This document shows positions 46,748-55,329 of a stretch of DNA of 64,000 nt, piece by piece. Positions within the stretch are counted from its first letter, which is position 1, and every line of letters starts with the position of its first letter. The DNA comes from Acetatifactor muris (lineage in GTDB: Bacteria; Bacillota; Clostridia; Lachnospirales; Lachnospiraceae): contig JAMPFR010000002.1 of the NCBI GenBank assembly GCA_023664365.1, positions 47,903 to 111,902 on the forward strand, read 5' to 3'. Below the pieces are notes generated by a model. It saw only the letters and a list, made by a program, of their open reading frames with translations, was not told the origin of the DNA and searched no databases. Made by a program: the position numbers and the translations under genes.

Positions 46748-48631
46748 TCACCTCTGCGCTTTCTCTGTCTGTCTCCAGATGCAGGCCTCATATCCCTGCA
46801 GCTCTCCGGACCTTTTTCCTTCCATTCCCGTATCGTAAACCAGCTCCCACCGTCTTTCCCGATCCTTAGGGGTATATGCCCGGCAGGGCTTTTGCCCCAG
46901 ATTGCAGTCTATCAGATAAACCTCATCCCCAAGCGCCCGTTCATACACAAAGCGATTCTTCCTTCTGCTGCGAACCAGAAAGCTACCGTACACCAGCGCC
47001 TTTGCCCGGTGGCGCAGGCTTATCAGCTCCCGGTAGGCCTCCTGCACGTCCTCCTTTGGCGCCTGCACCAGCCCCTTATGCCAGGGCGGCATGGTCTGAT
47101 TCCAGGGCAGGAGAACTCTTCCATGCTCCCTGGTGCCCGCCAGAATTGCCCGAAATACCTCCTCATGACTCCGGCTGCGGATATGCTCCTCATAATACCC
47201 CTTTGCCTCCACATCCGTAATCTGCTCCATGGAAGTAAAGCGATAATTTGCCAGCCCCATCTCATCTCCCTGAAAGACAAAGGGCGTTCCCTTTAATGTA
47301 AACTGCATCACCGCCAGCAGCTTTGCAAGCGGCCCGTGCAGACCTTCATCCCCGGTAATTTTGCTTATCATCCTGGGATTGTCATGATTGTTATAAAACA
47401 GGGACATCCAACAGTTATCGCCATAATGCTCCTGCCAGTCAATCATATAATCCCTGAAATAGTTCAAATCATACTCATACTCCTCCAGCCGCACATGCCC
47501 CGGCGTTTCCAGGTGGTCAAAGGAGAACACCATATCCAGCTCTCCCCGCTCCTCTCCGGTAATCAGCCGGCTCATCTTCATGCCAAGACCCGGCGTCTCC
47601 CCCACGGAAAACGCCTGATGCGGCCCGAAGGCCTTATCGTGCATCTCACGCAGATACTGATGCAGCCTGGGCCCGTAATAATACTGCTCGATACCCGGAT
47701 ACCCCATGAGACTGCCAATGGCCTCGTTGCCCTCAGGCAGGCCCTCTGTCTTGGAGATATAGTTGATAACGTCCATGCGGAAGCCGTCCACTCCCTTGTC
47801 CAGCCACCAGTTAATCATGGCGATGACATCCTCACGAACCTTTGGATTATCCCAGTTCAAATCCATCTGCTTTTTGGAAAATAAATGAAGAGACCAGCTG
47901 CCATCCTCTTGATTGTGATTCCAGGCCGGCCCGGAAAAAAAGGAAGTCCAGTTGTTGGGCGGCCGGCCGCTGCCGTCATCCTCCCGGAAAAAATAATACT
48001 CCCGATAAGGCGAACTGCGATCGGCAAGGGCCTGCCGATACCAGGGATGCTCGTCAGAGGTATGGTTCACCACCAGATCCATAATCAGCCGCATACCTTT
48101 CCCATGTACCTGCTCCAGAAGGCAGTCAAAGTCCTCCATGGTGCCGAACTCCTTCATAATGGCATAATAATCTCGAATGTCATAGCCGTTGTCATCATTG
48201 GGGGAATCATAGACCGGCGACAGCCAGAGGGCGTCTGCCCCCAGCCCTTTCAAATAGTCCAGTTTATTCATAATGCCCCGCAGGTCACCGATGCCGTCAC
48301 CGTTACTGTCACAAAAGCTTCGGGGATAAATCTGGTAGAAAACTGCTTCCTTCCACCATTTCTCCGTGACGCCGCCGCAATTTTCCGGCGGCATGTCCTG
48401 CTCGCTGTTTACCAGACAAAGCAGGGCGTCATAAAAATCCGCCCCCAGCTTTTTCTTTGTAAGCCTCGCAACCGTCTTAAGCTTTAAGCCTGAAACCACC
48501 GGATTGACTATCACCTTCTCAGAAAGCCCCAGCTGCAGCAGAATCTTTGCAAGAGCGTCATGTCCCACGGGATTTTCATACAGCCTGCCAATGGTACTGT
48601 CCAGTGTCAGCGGTTTTTTGTCGGATTTCAT
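46748..48631 (-). CDS. GH13 alpha-glucosidase with N-terminal extension
   Basis: 627 residues from the ATG at 48631 (AAAGGAAG upstream). The GH13 barrel begins near residue 90 (WWKEAVFYQIYPRSFCDSNGDGIGDLRGI). Catalytic residues: nucleophile Asp in GFRMDVINYI, acid/base Glu in SVGETPG, and Asp in NNHDNPRM. These match oligo-1,6-glucosidase or dextran glucosidase types. The first 85 or so residues form an extra domain (GHDALAKILLQLGLSEKVIVNP, then SGLKLKTVARLTKKKLG) not found in standard members. With the GPH symporter 49 bp upstream it probably forms a sugar uptake-hydrolysis pair. Confidence 0.92.
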   Translation of the reverse strand: MKSDKKPLTLDSTIGRLYENPVGHDALAKILLQLGLSEKVIVNPVVSGLKLKTVARLTKKKLGADFYDALLCLVNSEQDMPPENCGGVTEKWWKEAVFYQIYPRSFCDSNGDGIGDLRGIMNKLDYLKGLGADALWLSPVYDSPNDDNGYDIRDYYAIMKEFGTMEDFDCLLEQVHGKGMRLIMDLVVNHTSDEHPWYRQALADRSSPYREYYFFREDDGSGRPPNNWTSFFSGPAWNHNQEDGSWSLHLFSKKQMDLNWDNPKVREDVIAMINWWLDKGVDGFRMDVINYISKTEGLPEGNEAIGSLMGYPGIEQYYYGPRLHQYLREMHDKAFGPHQAFSVGETPGLGMKMSRLITGEERGELDMVFSFDHLETPGHVRLEEYEYDLNYFRDYMIDWQEHYGDNCWMSLFYNNHDNPRMISKITGDEGLHGPLAKLLAVMQFTLKGTPFVFQGDEMGLANYRFTSMEQITDVEAKGYYEEHIRSRSHEEVFRAILAGTREHGRVLLPWNQTMPPWHKGLVQAPKEDVQEAYRELISLRHRAKALVYGSFLVRSRRKNRFVYERALGDEVYLIDCNLGQKPCRAYTPKDRERRWELVYDTGMEGKRSGELQGYEACIWRQTEKAQR

Positions 48632-48680
48632 CTTATCTTCCTTTCCAAGCTTTTCAGAAGCTTTCCCGTTCACAGGCGCC

Positions 48681-50171
48681 TTATCTGCCCAGCTCCTTAC
48701 AGATGCGCTGGTACTCTTCCTCGTCCAGCTTATATTTCTTTTTATACAGGAAATAGGAAATCAGCATCAACACACAGGGCAGCACCGTCATGGTAAGCAG
48801 AAGCCCCAGGCTTTTTCCTGCCGAGACTCCGGCCCGGCCTTCCGCAGTTCCAAAGATAACGCCGGAAATCTGCGACAGCTTCTGCTCCTCCGTAATCAAT
48901 CCCTGGGCGCACTCCTGCTCCAGCGCGGAAATCTGATTGGTATAGTCGGTAACGCCCAACAGCAGATAGGTTGCCGAGGTAAGCGCCACAATCAGAGCGG
49001 AGCCCATCTTGGTGATAAAAGGACGCAGGGAGGTAATAATGCCCTCTTCCCGCTCTCCGAATTTGTATTCGTTATACTCCACCGTGTTCATAATGGAAAT
49101 CATCATTACCAGATAGAAGCAATACTGTCCGAAGTTGGAAAGCATATAGCCCACCACCAGCAGCCAGAAGCCCCCGTTTCCCGGAATGGGAATCAGCCCT
49201 GCCGCCAGCATCATCACATACCCTGCCGCAGCTATCACCGACATGATTCCCAGCAGCTTCTTTCTGTGTATCCGCCTGGAAATCATGGGATAAAAAATCA
49301 TCAGAACCGCCGTGGCGGACATGCCCACCGTGGTAAACAGGGAATACAGTCCCCCGTCATAGCCGAAGGTGAAATAAATGTAGGTAGAGCCGATACCGCC
49401 GATCACCAGCCCGTTTCCTATCTGCTGAATCAGGAAAATCACCGCCACCCATACCAGCTGGTCGTTCCTGGCAATGGTCTTGAAGGTCTGCGCCAGAGAA
49501 ACCTTCTTTTGCGGCCCCTGATCCAAGCCTTCCCTGTGCTCCTTCACACCCAGCAGGGTAAACAGCAGGAACAGCGGGCAGAGAATGGCTATCGCCAGGG
49601 CAATCCAGCCGTAGGCCACACCGGTGCTGCCGCCGATAGCGCCGCTCCCCGTGGTGAGCAGGGGAATCAGGATAGAAGCGAGGGTGCTGCCGATTCCCGC
49701 AAACAGGGTGGCTCTGGAGGTAAACTGGTTCCTAGCGTTGGCGTCGGAGCCAAGCGCGGGAATCATGCCCCAATAAGAAATATCGCTCATGGTATAGGTA
49801 ATGCTGAAAGCAAAATACATAAGTCCGAAGAACCACACAAAGCTCCAGCCCTGAAGATTTACATTAAAAAGCAGATAAATCACCACCCCGGTGGACAGTC
49901 CGCCCGCCACCAGCCAGGGCTTAAACTTGCCGTATTTGGAACGGGTTCTCTCGATAATGTTGCCCATAATGGGATCGTTTAGAGCGTCAAACACCCTGGC
50001 CGCAATCATAATGCCGGTGATTGCCGCCACCTGGGCTGCGTCCAGGGAATGGGTAAACAGCACAAATGTCAGCAGATAGCTGTTAATCAGGCAGAACACT
50101 GCGTCGCGCCCCACCGTTCCCAGGGGATAGTAAATCAGATTTTTTTGGGTTACATCCTTTTCTTCTTTCAA
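48681..50171 (-). CDS. GPH family sugar:cation symporter (MelB-like)
   Basis: About 496 residues with 12 helices. I place the start at the TTG at 50171, which overlaps the miaB stop (TTGA) and follows AAGGAGG at 6 nt; no closer ATG fits. GTVGRDAVFCLINSYLLTFVLF, DPIMGNIIERTRSKYGKFKPW and LGVKEHRE are typical of the family. It imports oligosaccharides with Na+ or H+. The adjacent GH13 enzyme suggests an alpha-glucoside substrate. Confidence 0.88.
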   Translation of the reverse strand: MKEEKDVTQKNLIYYPLGTVGRDAVFCLINSYLLTFVLFTHSLDAAQVAAITGIMIAARVFDALNDPIMGNIIERTRSKYGKFKPWLVAGGLSTGVVIYLLFNVNLQGWSFVWFFGLMYFAFSITYTMSDISYWGMIPALGSDANARNQFTSRATLFAGIGSTLASILIPLLTTGSGAIGGSTGVAYGWIALAIAILCPLFLLFTLLGVKEHREGLDQGPQKKVSLAQTFKTIARNDQLVWVAVIFLIQQIGNGLVIGGIGSTYIYFTFGYDGGLYSLFTTVGMSATAVLMIFYPMISRRIHRKKLLGIMSVIAAAGYVMMLAAGLIPIPGNGGFWLLVVGYMLSNFGQYCFYLVMMISIMNTVEYNEYKFGEREEGIITSLRPFITKMGSALIVALTSATYLLLGVTDYTNQISALEQECAQGLITEEQKLSQISGVIFGTAEGRAGVSAGKSLGLLLTMTVLPCVLMLISYFLYKKKYKLDEEEYQRICKELGR

Positions 50172-51649
50172 GTTTTGCCTCCTTCTGTGCCCTGCAGACA
50201 CATGTTTTCTATTTTTCCCAGATAGTAAAAGCCCCTGCACTCATCCAGGGACACCCGGACTATTTTCCCCACAAGGGAAGCATCCCCCGGCACATGTACA
50301 ATCATGTTGTTGGAAAGCCTCCCTGTGACCAGCGCCCCGTCATCCTCATTTACCTCTTCTATCAGCGCCTCACAGACTCTCCCCACCTGCTTTGCCGCCT
50401 GCTCTCTGGCCGTATCCTGCACCACCTTTAAAAGTCTGTCAAAGCCTTCCTTTACCCGGGCTTCCGGCACCTGATTTTCCATGGCTGCCGCAGGCGTTCC
50501 CGTGCGCCTGGAATAAATAAAGGTAAACGCATTGTCGAATTTCACGGTGCGCACCACGTCAATGGTTTCCTCCAAATCCGCCTCTGTCTCTCCCGGAAAT
50601 CCCACGATAATATCCGTTGTAATGGAAATATCCGGAATCTCCCTGCGTATTTTCAGGGCAAGATCAACATACTGTTCCCTGGTATAGCGGCGGTTCATCT
50701 GCTCCAATATCCTGTCGGAGCCGGACTGCAGAGGCAGGTGCAGATGCCTGCATATTTTACGGGACTTTTTTATCACCCGAATTAAATCCTCGGACAAATC
50801 CTTAGGGTGGGACGTCATAAACCGAATGCGTTCCAGTCCCTCTATTTTCTCCACCTCCTGCAGAAGCTCTGCAAAGGTCATGGGCTGCTTCAGGTTTCTG
50901 CCGTAGGAATTCACATTCTGCCCCAACAGCATAACCTCCACTACCCCGTCTGCCGCCAGGCCCTTAATCTCCCGGAGAATATCCTCCGGCTCCCTGCTCC
51001 GTTCCCTGCCCCTTACATAAGGCACAATGCAGTAGCTGCAGAAATTATTACAGCCAAACATAATGTTGATGCCGGACTTAAATGAATATTTCCTTTTGAC
51101 AGGCAGATCCTCCACAATCCTGTCCGTATCCTCCCAGATGTCTGTGAGCATCCCATCGGCCTCATAGGAGCCATATAACAGCTCCGCAAATTTGTAGATA
51201 TTATGGGTGCCGAAAATAAGATCCACAAAGGGATAGCTTGTCCTGATCTTTTCGATGACGGAGGGTTCCTGCATCATACATCCGCAGAGGGCAATTTTCA
51301 TGGACGGGTTTCTGCGCTTACAGCCCTTTAATTCCCCCAGCCTGCCGTAGACGCGCTGGTTGGCATTGTCCCTGACGGTGCAGGTATTGAAAATGACAAA
51401 GTCCGCCTGCTCCGAAGGAACAATTTCATAACCCACTCTTTTTAAGATTCCCTCCAGCTTCTCGGAATCTCTTGCGTTCATCTGACAACCGAAGGTGGTC
51501 ACACAGGCAGTAGGGCTGCGGCCGTTTCCCTGTTCAAACCCCCGAACCCGCTCCCGGCACTTAGCCATATAGTAATACTGTCTGGCCGGTTCCTCTGTGG
51601 GCGGCGGTGCGCTTAAATCTACTCTGCCCAAATCAACTTCACCATACAT
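50168..51649 (-). CDS. miaB: tRNA-2-methylthio-N6-dimethylallyladenosine synthase
   Basis: A radical SAM methylthiotransferase acting on i6A37. An N-terminal UPF0004 domain (TTFGCQMNARDSEKLEG, then the second and third Cys), the SAM cluster motif CSYCIVPYVRGRERSR and a C-terminal TRAM domain are present. The frame is open to ATG 51691, which would overlap the antitoxin gene by 10 bp; ATG 51649 is where homology-like sequence (EVDLGRVDLSAPP) begins. Neither has an ideal ribosome binding site, so the start is uncertain. MiaA, its partner, is encoded at 36395. Confidence 0.94.
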   Translation of the reverse strand: MYGEVDLGRVDLSAPPPTEEPARQYYYMAKCRERVRGFEQGNGRSPTACVTTFGCQMNARDSEKLEGILKRVGYEIVPSEQADFVIFNTCTVRDNANQRVYGRLGELKGCKRRNPSMKIALCGCMMQEPSVIEKIRTSYPFVDLIFGTHNIYKFAELLYGSYEADGMLTDIWEDTDRIVEDLPVKRKYSFKSGINIMFGCNNFCSYCIVPYVRGRERSREPEDILREIKGLAADGVVEVMLLGQNVNSYGRNLKQPMTFAELLQEVEKIEGLERIRFMTSHPKDLSEDLIRVIKKSRKICRHLHLPLQSGSDRILEQMNRRYTREQYVDLALKIRREIPDISITTDIIVGFPGETEADLEETIDVVRTVKFDNAFTFIYSRRTGTPAAAMENQVPEARVKEGFDRLLKVVQDTAREQAAKQVGRVCEALIEEVNEDDGALVTGRLSNNMIVHVPGDASLVGKIVRVSLDECRGFYYLGKIENMCLQGTEGGKT

Positions 51650-51681
51650 TTCTCTTGACTTTCTCCCGTATTTTAGATTTC

Positions 51682-51873
51682 TCAATCCCATTTTATCGCT
51701 TCATGCGATATTGTGCCATTTATTATCCTGTCTTCTCGTCCAGCCATTAATGCTTCTAATTCTTCTGGTTCAGGAATCACCTCTGGTACAAATTTTATAA
51801 TCACTCTATACAAAGTATCGATATCTTTTTCAGGTACCAACTCTATTAAATTTTTTAACATCTCTTTACTCAT
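51682..51873 (-). CDS. Small antitoxin-like protein paired with RelE-type toxin
   Basis: 63 residues, acidic (PEVIPEPEELEALMAGRED), lying 16 bp downstream of the toxin gene. It starts MSKEMLKNLIELVPEKDIDTLYRVI, a short helical part. It lacks an obvious DNA-binding fold but has the size and charge of antitoxins. A ribosome binding site (AGGGATAGG) lies upstream. Assignment rests on its partner. Confidence 0.7.
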   Translation of the reverse strand: MSKEMLKNLIELVPEKDIDTLYRVIIKFVPEVIPEPEELEALMAGREDRIINGTISHEAIKWD

Positions 51874-51889
51874 GTTTTATCACCTATCC

Positions 51890-52129
51890 CTATAATCTTT
51901 TATATGCCTGTCCTCTTGGAATAATATTATCAATATATATTATATCATCTTCTATCGAAAACAGCACTCTTAAATCTCCAACTCTCAAACGATATCCATT
52001 ATCTATCCCCTGCATTTTTTTAATATCCCCAAAAGGTATTTTTTCAATTGCTTCTTTCAGACGTTTCTTCGTTGGTTTATCGACCGCATTAATATATTTC
52101 ACTGAATTTTTACTATATTCAATTTTCAA
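51890..52129 (-). CDS. RelE/ParE family toxin
   Basis: 79 residues starting with TTG at 52129 (AAGGAG 9 nt upstream). Family pattern: KIEYSKNSVKYINAVDKPTKKRLKEAIEKIP, then GYRLRVGDLRVLFSIEDDIIYIDNIIPRGQAY. The basic RLRVGDLRV strand and the terminal Arg-Gly-x-x-Tyr are typical of ribosome-dependent mRNA interferases. The pair is visibly more AT-rich than its neighbours, suggesting acquisition. Toxin precedes antitoxin, the less common order. Confidence 0.88.
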   Translation of the reverse strand: MKIEYSKNSVKYINAVDKPTKKRLKEAIEKIPFGDIKKMQGIDNGYRLRVGDLRVLFSIEDDIIYIDNIIPRGQAYKRL

Positions 52130-52234
52130 TAATTTCTTCTCCTTTTCAACATCTTTTCTGCATCCTGTTTACTCACACATTCCGGATATCCAAAGATTAT
52201 TGTGACAATGATAAGCAGTTCTCCGGCTAATTAT

Positions 52235-53470
52235 TTATCTGAACTCCCCGTACCGCTCCGCCAGCTTCACCAGAAGCTCCGTCACCGCCTCCATGGACTG
52301 GACGCAGGCATATTCAAAGCGGCTGTGGTAATTTCCGCCGCCGGTGCAAAGATTGGGACAGGGCAGACCCATAAAGGAAAGCCTTGCGCCGTCCGTGCCG
52401 CCTCTCACCGGGGAAACCACAGGCTCCGCCCCCAGCTCCTTCAGCGCCGCCTTCGCATTCTCCATAAGGTGGGCGTGAGGCTGCAGAATCTCCTTCATGT
52501 TGTAATAGGAATCCTGCACCTTTGCCGTGACGGTTCCCTCTCCGTATTTTTTGTTCAGGAAATCGGCACAGGCAAGGAACATTTCCTTTTTCTGCTCAAA
52601 CAGGGCCCTGTCATGATCCCGGATAATATAATCCGCCCTTGTTTCCTCCACATTGCCGGAAATGCCGTCCAAATGGAAAAAGCCCTCGTACCCGCAGGTG
52701 TACATGGGATTCTGAAACTGGGGCAGCAGACTCTGGAACTCCTGGGCAATCAGAATGGAGTTCACCATCCGGCCCTTGGCGCCGCCGGGATGGACACTGC
52801 GGCCGTGAACCACCAGCCTTCCCGACGCGGCGTTAAAGGTTTCATCCTCCAGCTCTCCCAGCGCGCCGCCGTCTATGGTATAGGCAAAATCCGCGTCAAA
52901 CAGCTTTACGTCAAAATGATCCGCCCCCGCCCCAATCTCCTCATCCGGCGTGAAGCCCAGACGGATCCTGCCGTGCCGTATCTCCGGGTGGGTCAGCAGA
53001 TACTCTGCGGCCGCCATGATCTCCGCCACCCCGGCCTTGTCGTCCGCCCCCAGAAGGGTGGTGCCGTCGGTGACGATCAGATCCTTACCCTTAAGCTTTT
53101 CCACCTCCGGAAAATCCTCCGCCTTAAACACAATGTTTTCTGCCTGATTCAGCACAATGTCCCCGCCGTCGTAATGCTCCACAATGCGGGGCTTTACCCC
53201 TGCCCCGCTCACCGCCGGGGATGTGTCCATATGGGCGATAAACCCTAATGTCACGGCGTCCTCGCAGCCGGGCGTGGCGGGAACGGAGGCATACACATAG
53301 CAATGCTCCCTGTCGTAGGTAATCTCCTTCGCTCCCATGGCCTCCAGTTCCTCCACCAGCAGCCTGGCAAGATCGTGCTGCTTCTGGGTGCTTGGGGTGG
53401 CGGCAGAAGTCTCGTCGGACTGTGTATCCACCTTTACATAACGCAGAAATCTCTCTATTGTGTTTGACAT
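52235..53470 (-). CDS. pepT: Peptidase T (tripeptidase)
   Basis: A cytosolic M20B aminopeptidase for tripeptides. AAAGGAG lies before the ATG at 53470, giving 411 residues. Metal ligands and catalytic residues: HMDTSPA, LGADDKAGVAEIM, FTPDEEIGAGADHFD, and TIDGGALG. The late block SPVRGGTDGARLSFMGLPCPNLCTGGGNYHSR is intact. Confidence 0.97.
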   Translation of the reverse strand: MSNTIERFLRYVKVDTQSDETSAATPSTQKQHDLARLLVEELEAMGAKEITYDREHCYVYASVPATPGCEDAVTLGFIAHMDTSPAVSGAGVKPRIVEHYDGGDIVLNQAENIVFKAEDFPEVEKLKGKDLIVTDGTTLLGADDKAGVAEIMAAAEYLLTHPEIRHGRIRLGFTPDEEIGAGADHFDVKLFDADFAYTIDGGALGELEDETFNAASGRLVVHGRSVHPGGAKGRMVNSILIAQEFQSLLPQFQNPMYTCGYEGFFHLDGISGNVEETRADYIIRDHDRALFEQKKEMFLACADFLNKKYGEGTVTAKVQDSYYNMKEILQPHAHLMENAKAALKELGAEPVVSPVRGGTDGARLSFMGLPCPNLCTGGGNYHSRFEYACVQSMEAVTELLVKLAERYGEFR

Positions 53471-53617
53471 GCTATTTGATCTCCTTTCCGATTTTACGGG
53501 GTTTCCTGATTCTATTGTCATGATGCCGTACCTTCTGAGCCATTCCTTATCTCCATTCCATCTGCAGCTTTCTCTTTGACTTCATACAGTCAGACAAATC
53601 CTTTCTGATAAAAATTC

Positions 53618-53644
53618 AGGGTGCAGACCTTCCATCTGCACCCT
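53618..53644 (-). terminator. Terminator after the alanine/glycine symporter gene
   Basis: A 10-bp perfect stem (AGGGTGCAGA with TCTGCACCCT) followed on the minus strand by GAATTTTT. It lies about 25 bp beyond the stop. Confidence 0.85.
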
Positions 53645-53667
53645 TTCATCATAACATATCCGGTTCC

Positions 53668-55263
53668 TCACCTCAATTTATTTTTAAAAGGCTCCGGCAT
53701 TTTGCGTCGGCTCTGCCTGTGCTGTACCGCCATCCCTCTTCTCCTGCTGTCCGCCCCTTTAATCTCCCGGCATATCCTTCCGGACAGGGCCAGCACACAG
53801 ATCAGGTTGGGAACCGCCATCAGTCCGTTGCATATATCCGAGAAGCTCCAGACTGCCTGCAGGGGGCACATGCAGCCCACAAACGCCACCAGCCCGTAGA
53901 CAAAGCGATACAACAGATTATACCTGGTGCTGCCGTGCATCAGAAATTCAAAGGCCCGCTCCCCCTGATAGGCCCAGCCCACAATGGTAGCGAAGGCAAA
54001 CAGCACAATGCAGATTCCCATAAACTTTTCCCCGAAATCCCCCAGCACCGTGCGAAAGGCCGCAAGGGTCAGAGCAGCCCCGGTCAATGGCGCACCCCCA
54101 GCAGTCATCCCCAATACCCCTGATGCAGCCAGGGCAAGACCTGTGGCGGTACAGATCACAATGGTATCCAGGAACACTCCTGTCATGCTGATATAACCCT
54201 GCTTTATATAATCCTCCGTGTCCGCCGCTGCCGCCGAAATGCCTGCGGCTCCCAGCCCCGCCTCATTGGAAAAGATACCTCTGGAAACGCCCCAGCGCAG
54301 GGACTGGAACAGAGTGGCCGTCACCTGTCCGAACAGCCCTCCCGACACCGCCTCCGGGCAGAAGGCTGCCGTTATAATTCCTCCCACCGCCATGGGAAGA
54401 TTCCTCCAATGGAACAGTATCACCACTATAGTACCCGCCATATAGAGAATTCCCATAAACGGCACCACAATCTGCGTCACCTTTCCTATAACGCCTATGC
54501 CCCCCAGCACTACCAGTATGGTTAGCACTGTCACCACCAGTCCCGTCCTTGCCCTGGACACCGAAAAGGTTACCGCCAGAGCGTCTGCAATGGAATTTGA
54601 CTGTGTCATATTCCCCATGCCGAAGGAGGCGAACACGGCAAAGGCTGCAAAGCTTACCGCCAGGATATGCCCTGTCTTTTTATGAGGAAAAGCCCGTTCC
54701 ATGACATACATGGGCCCGCCCGCCGTCTGTCCCTTTTCGTTTTTTCCTCTGTATTTTACCGACAGTGTACTCTCCACCAGCTTGGTAGCCAGCCCCACAA
54801 CGCTTGCCGCCACCATCCAGAACAAGGCGCCCGGGCCTCCCAGCACCATGGCCGTAGCTACGCCGATGATATTTCCCGTTCCTATGGTAGCCGCCAGCTC
54901 CGTAGTCAGGGAAGATATAGGGGACACCGTCCCCTTGGACACCGTCCCCTTGGACACCGTCCCCTTGGACACCGTCCCCTTGGACACCGTCCCCTTGGAC
55001 ACAGTCCCCCCGTCGGATATCCTTCCTTCCGATGCGCCGCCTCCCGAACCGGCCTTTTTCACCGGGAAAGCCTTCGCCGATCCGGACGTACTCTTCCCCT
55101 CTCCGTTCTTTTCCAGCCCCAGGGCGCATCGCAGTGCATACCGCAGATTATGTATGGGCAGACCTTTCAGCCGGAGCATCAGATAAACCCCCGTCCCCAG
55201 CAGCAAAACCAGCAGCCAGGGCCCCCAGACCAGTTCGTCCGCCCGCTCTATCCATTCGGACAT
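53668..55263 (-). CDS. Alanine/glycine:cation symporter with internal GTVSK repeats
   Basis: 531 residues, AGCS family. The first helix (about 13-31) and YALRCALG are followed by an insertion (about 51-114) where homologs have only a short loop. It is Gly/Ser/Lys-rich and ends with five exact GTVSK units and one GTVS (86-114). The family signature TTELAATIGTGNIIGVATAMVLGGPGALFWM begins directly after. The remaining helices are normal (SNEAGLGAAGISAAAADT). The insertion would lie in the loop after helix 1. The gene starts inside a terminator-like hairpin that buries its ribosome binding site. Confidence 0.94.
   Translation of the reverse strand: MSEWIERADELVWGPWLLVLLLGTGVYLMLRLKGLPIHNLRYALRCALGLEKNGEGKSTSGSAKAFPVKKAGSGGGASEGRISDGGTVSKGTVSKGTVSKGTVSKGTVSKGTVSPISSLTTELAATIGTGNIIGVATAMVLGGPGALFWMVAASVVGLATKLVESTLSVKYRGKNEKGQTAGGPMYVMERAFPHKKTGHILAVSFAAFAVFASFGMGNMTQSNSIADALAVTFSVSRARTGLVVTVLTILVVLGGIGVIGKVTQIVVPFMGILYMAGTIVVILFHWRNLPMAVGGIITAAFCPEAVSGGLFGQVTATLFQSLRWGVSRGIFSNEAGLGAAGISAAAADTEDYIKQGYISMTGVFLDTIVICTATGLALAASGVLGMTAGGAPLTGAALTLAAFRTVLGDFGEKFMGICIVLFAFATIVGWAYQGERAFEFLMHGSTRYNLLYRFVYGLVAFVGCMCPLQAVWSFSDICNGLMAVPNLICVLALSGRICREIKGADSRRRGMAVQHRQSRRKMPEPFKNKLR
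54922..55011. repeat. 15-bp tandem repeat within the symporter gene
   Basis: The unit GGACACCGTCCCCTT occurs five times without change from 54922, then once with changes at 54997 (GGACACAGTCCCCCC). 15 bp is five codons, so changes in copy number keep the frame and would vary the number of GTVSK units. Confidence 0.95.
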
Positions 55264-55309
55264 AAAAATACCCCTGTACCATTTTTATAAATATATCCGT
55301 ACAGGGGTA
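55264..55309 (-). terminator. Hairpin overlapping the symporter start region
   Basis: An 11-bp perfect stem pairs 55299-55309 with 55269-55279 on the minus strand. It is followed by TTTTT (55268-55264) and then at once by the ATG at 55263. The AGGGG that would serve as ribosome binding site lies in the 3' arm. It may terminate the upstream unit, block symporter translation, or both. Confidence 0.7.
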
Positions 55310-55329
55310 AAACTATGCCTTCTTTTAAG

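Noticed and set aside
48504-49982. 492-codon plus-strand frame opposite the GPH symporter
   Set aside because: His/Gln/Gly-rich antisense translation with no domain; the minus-strand frame encodes a clear 12-helix transporter.
54922-55011. Short direct repeats considered as a CRISPR array
   Set aside because: Units are contiguous 15-mers with no spacers and lie inside a coding region.
54667-55290. Plus-strand frames over the symporter tandem repeat (PLDTV and LGHRP repeats)
   Set aside because: They are shadows of the GTVSK repeat in other frames; the symporter frame has the conserved membrane helices.
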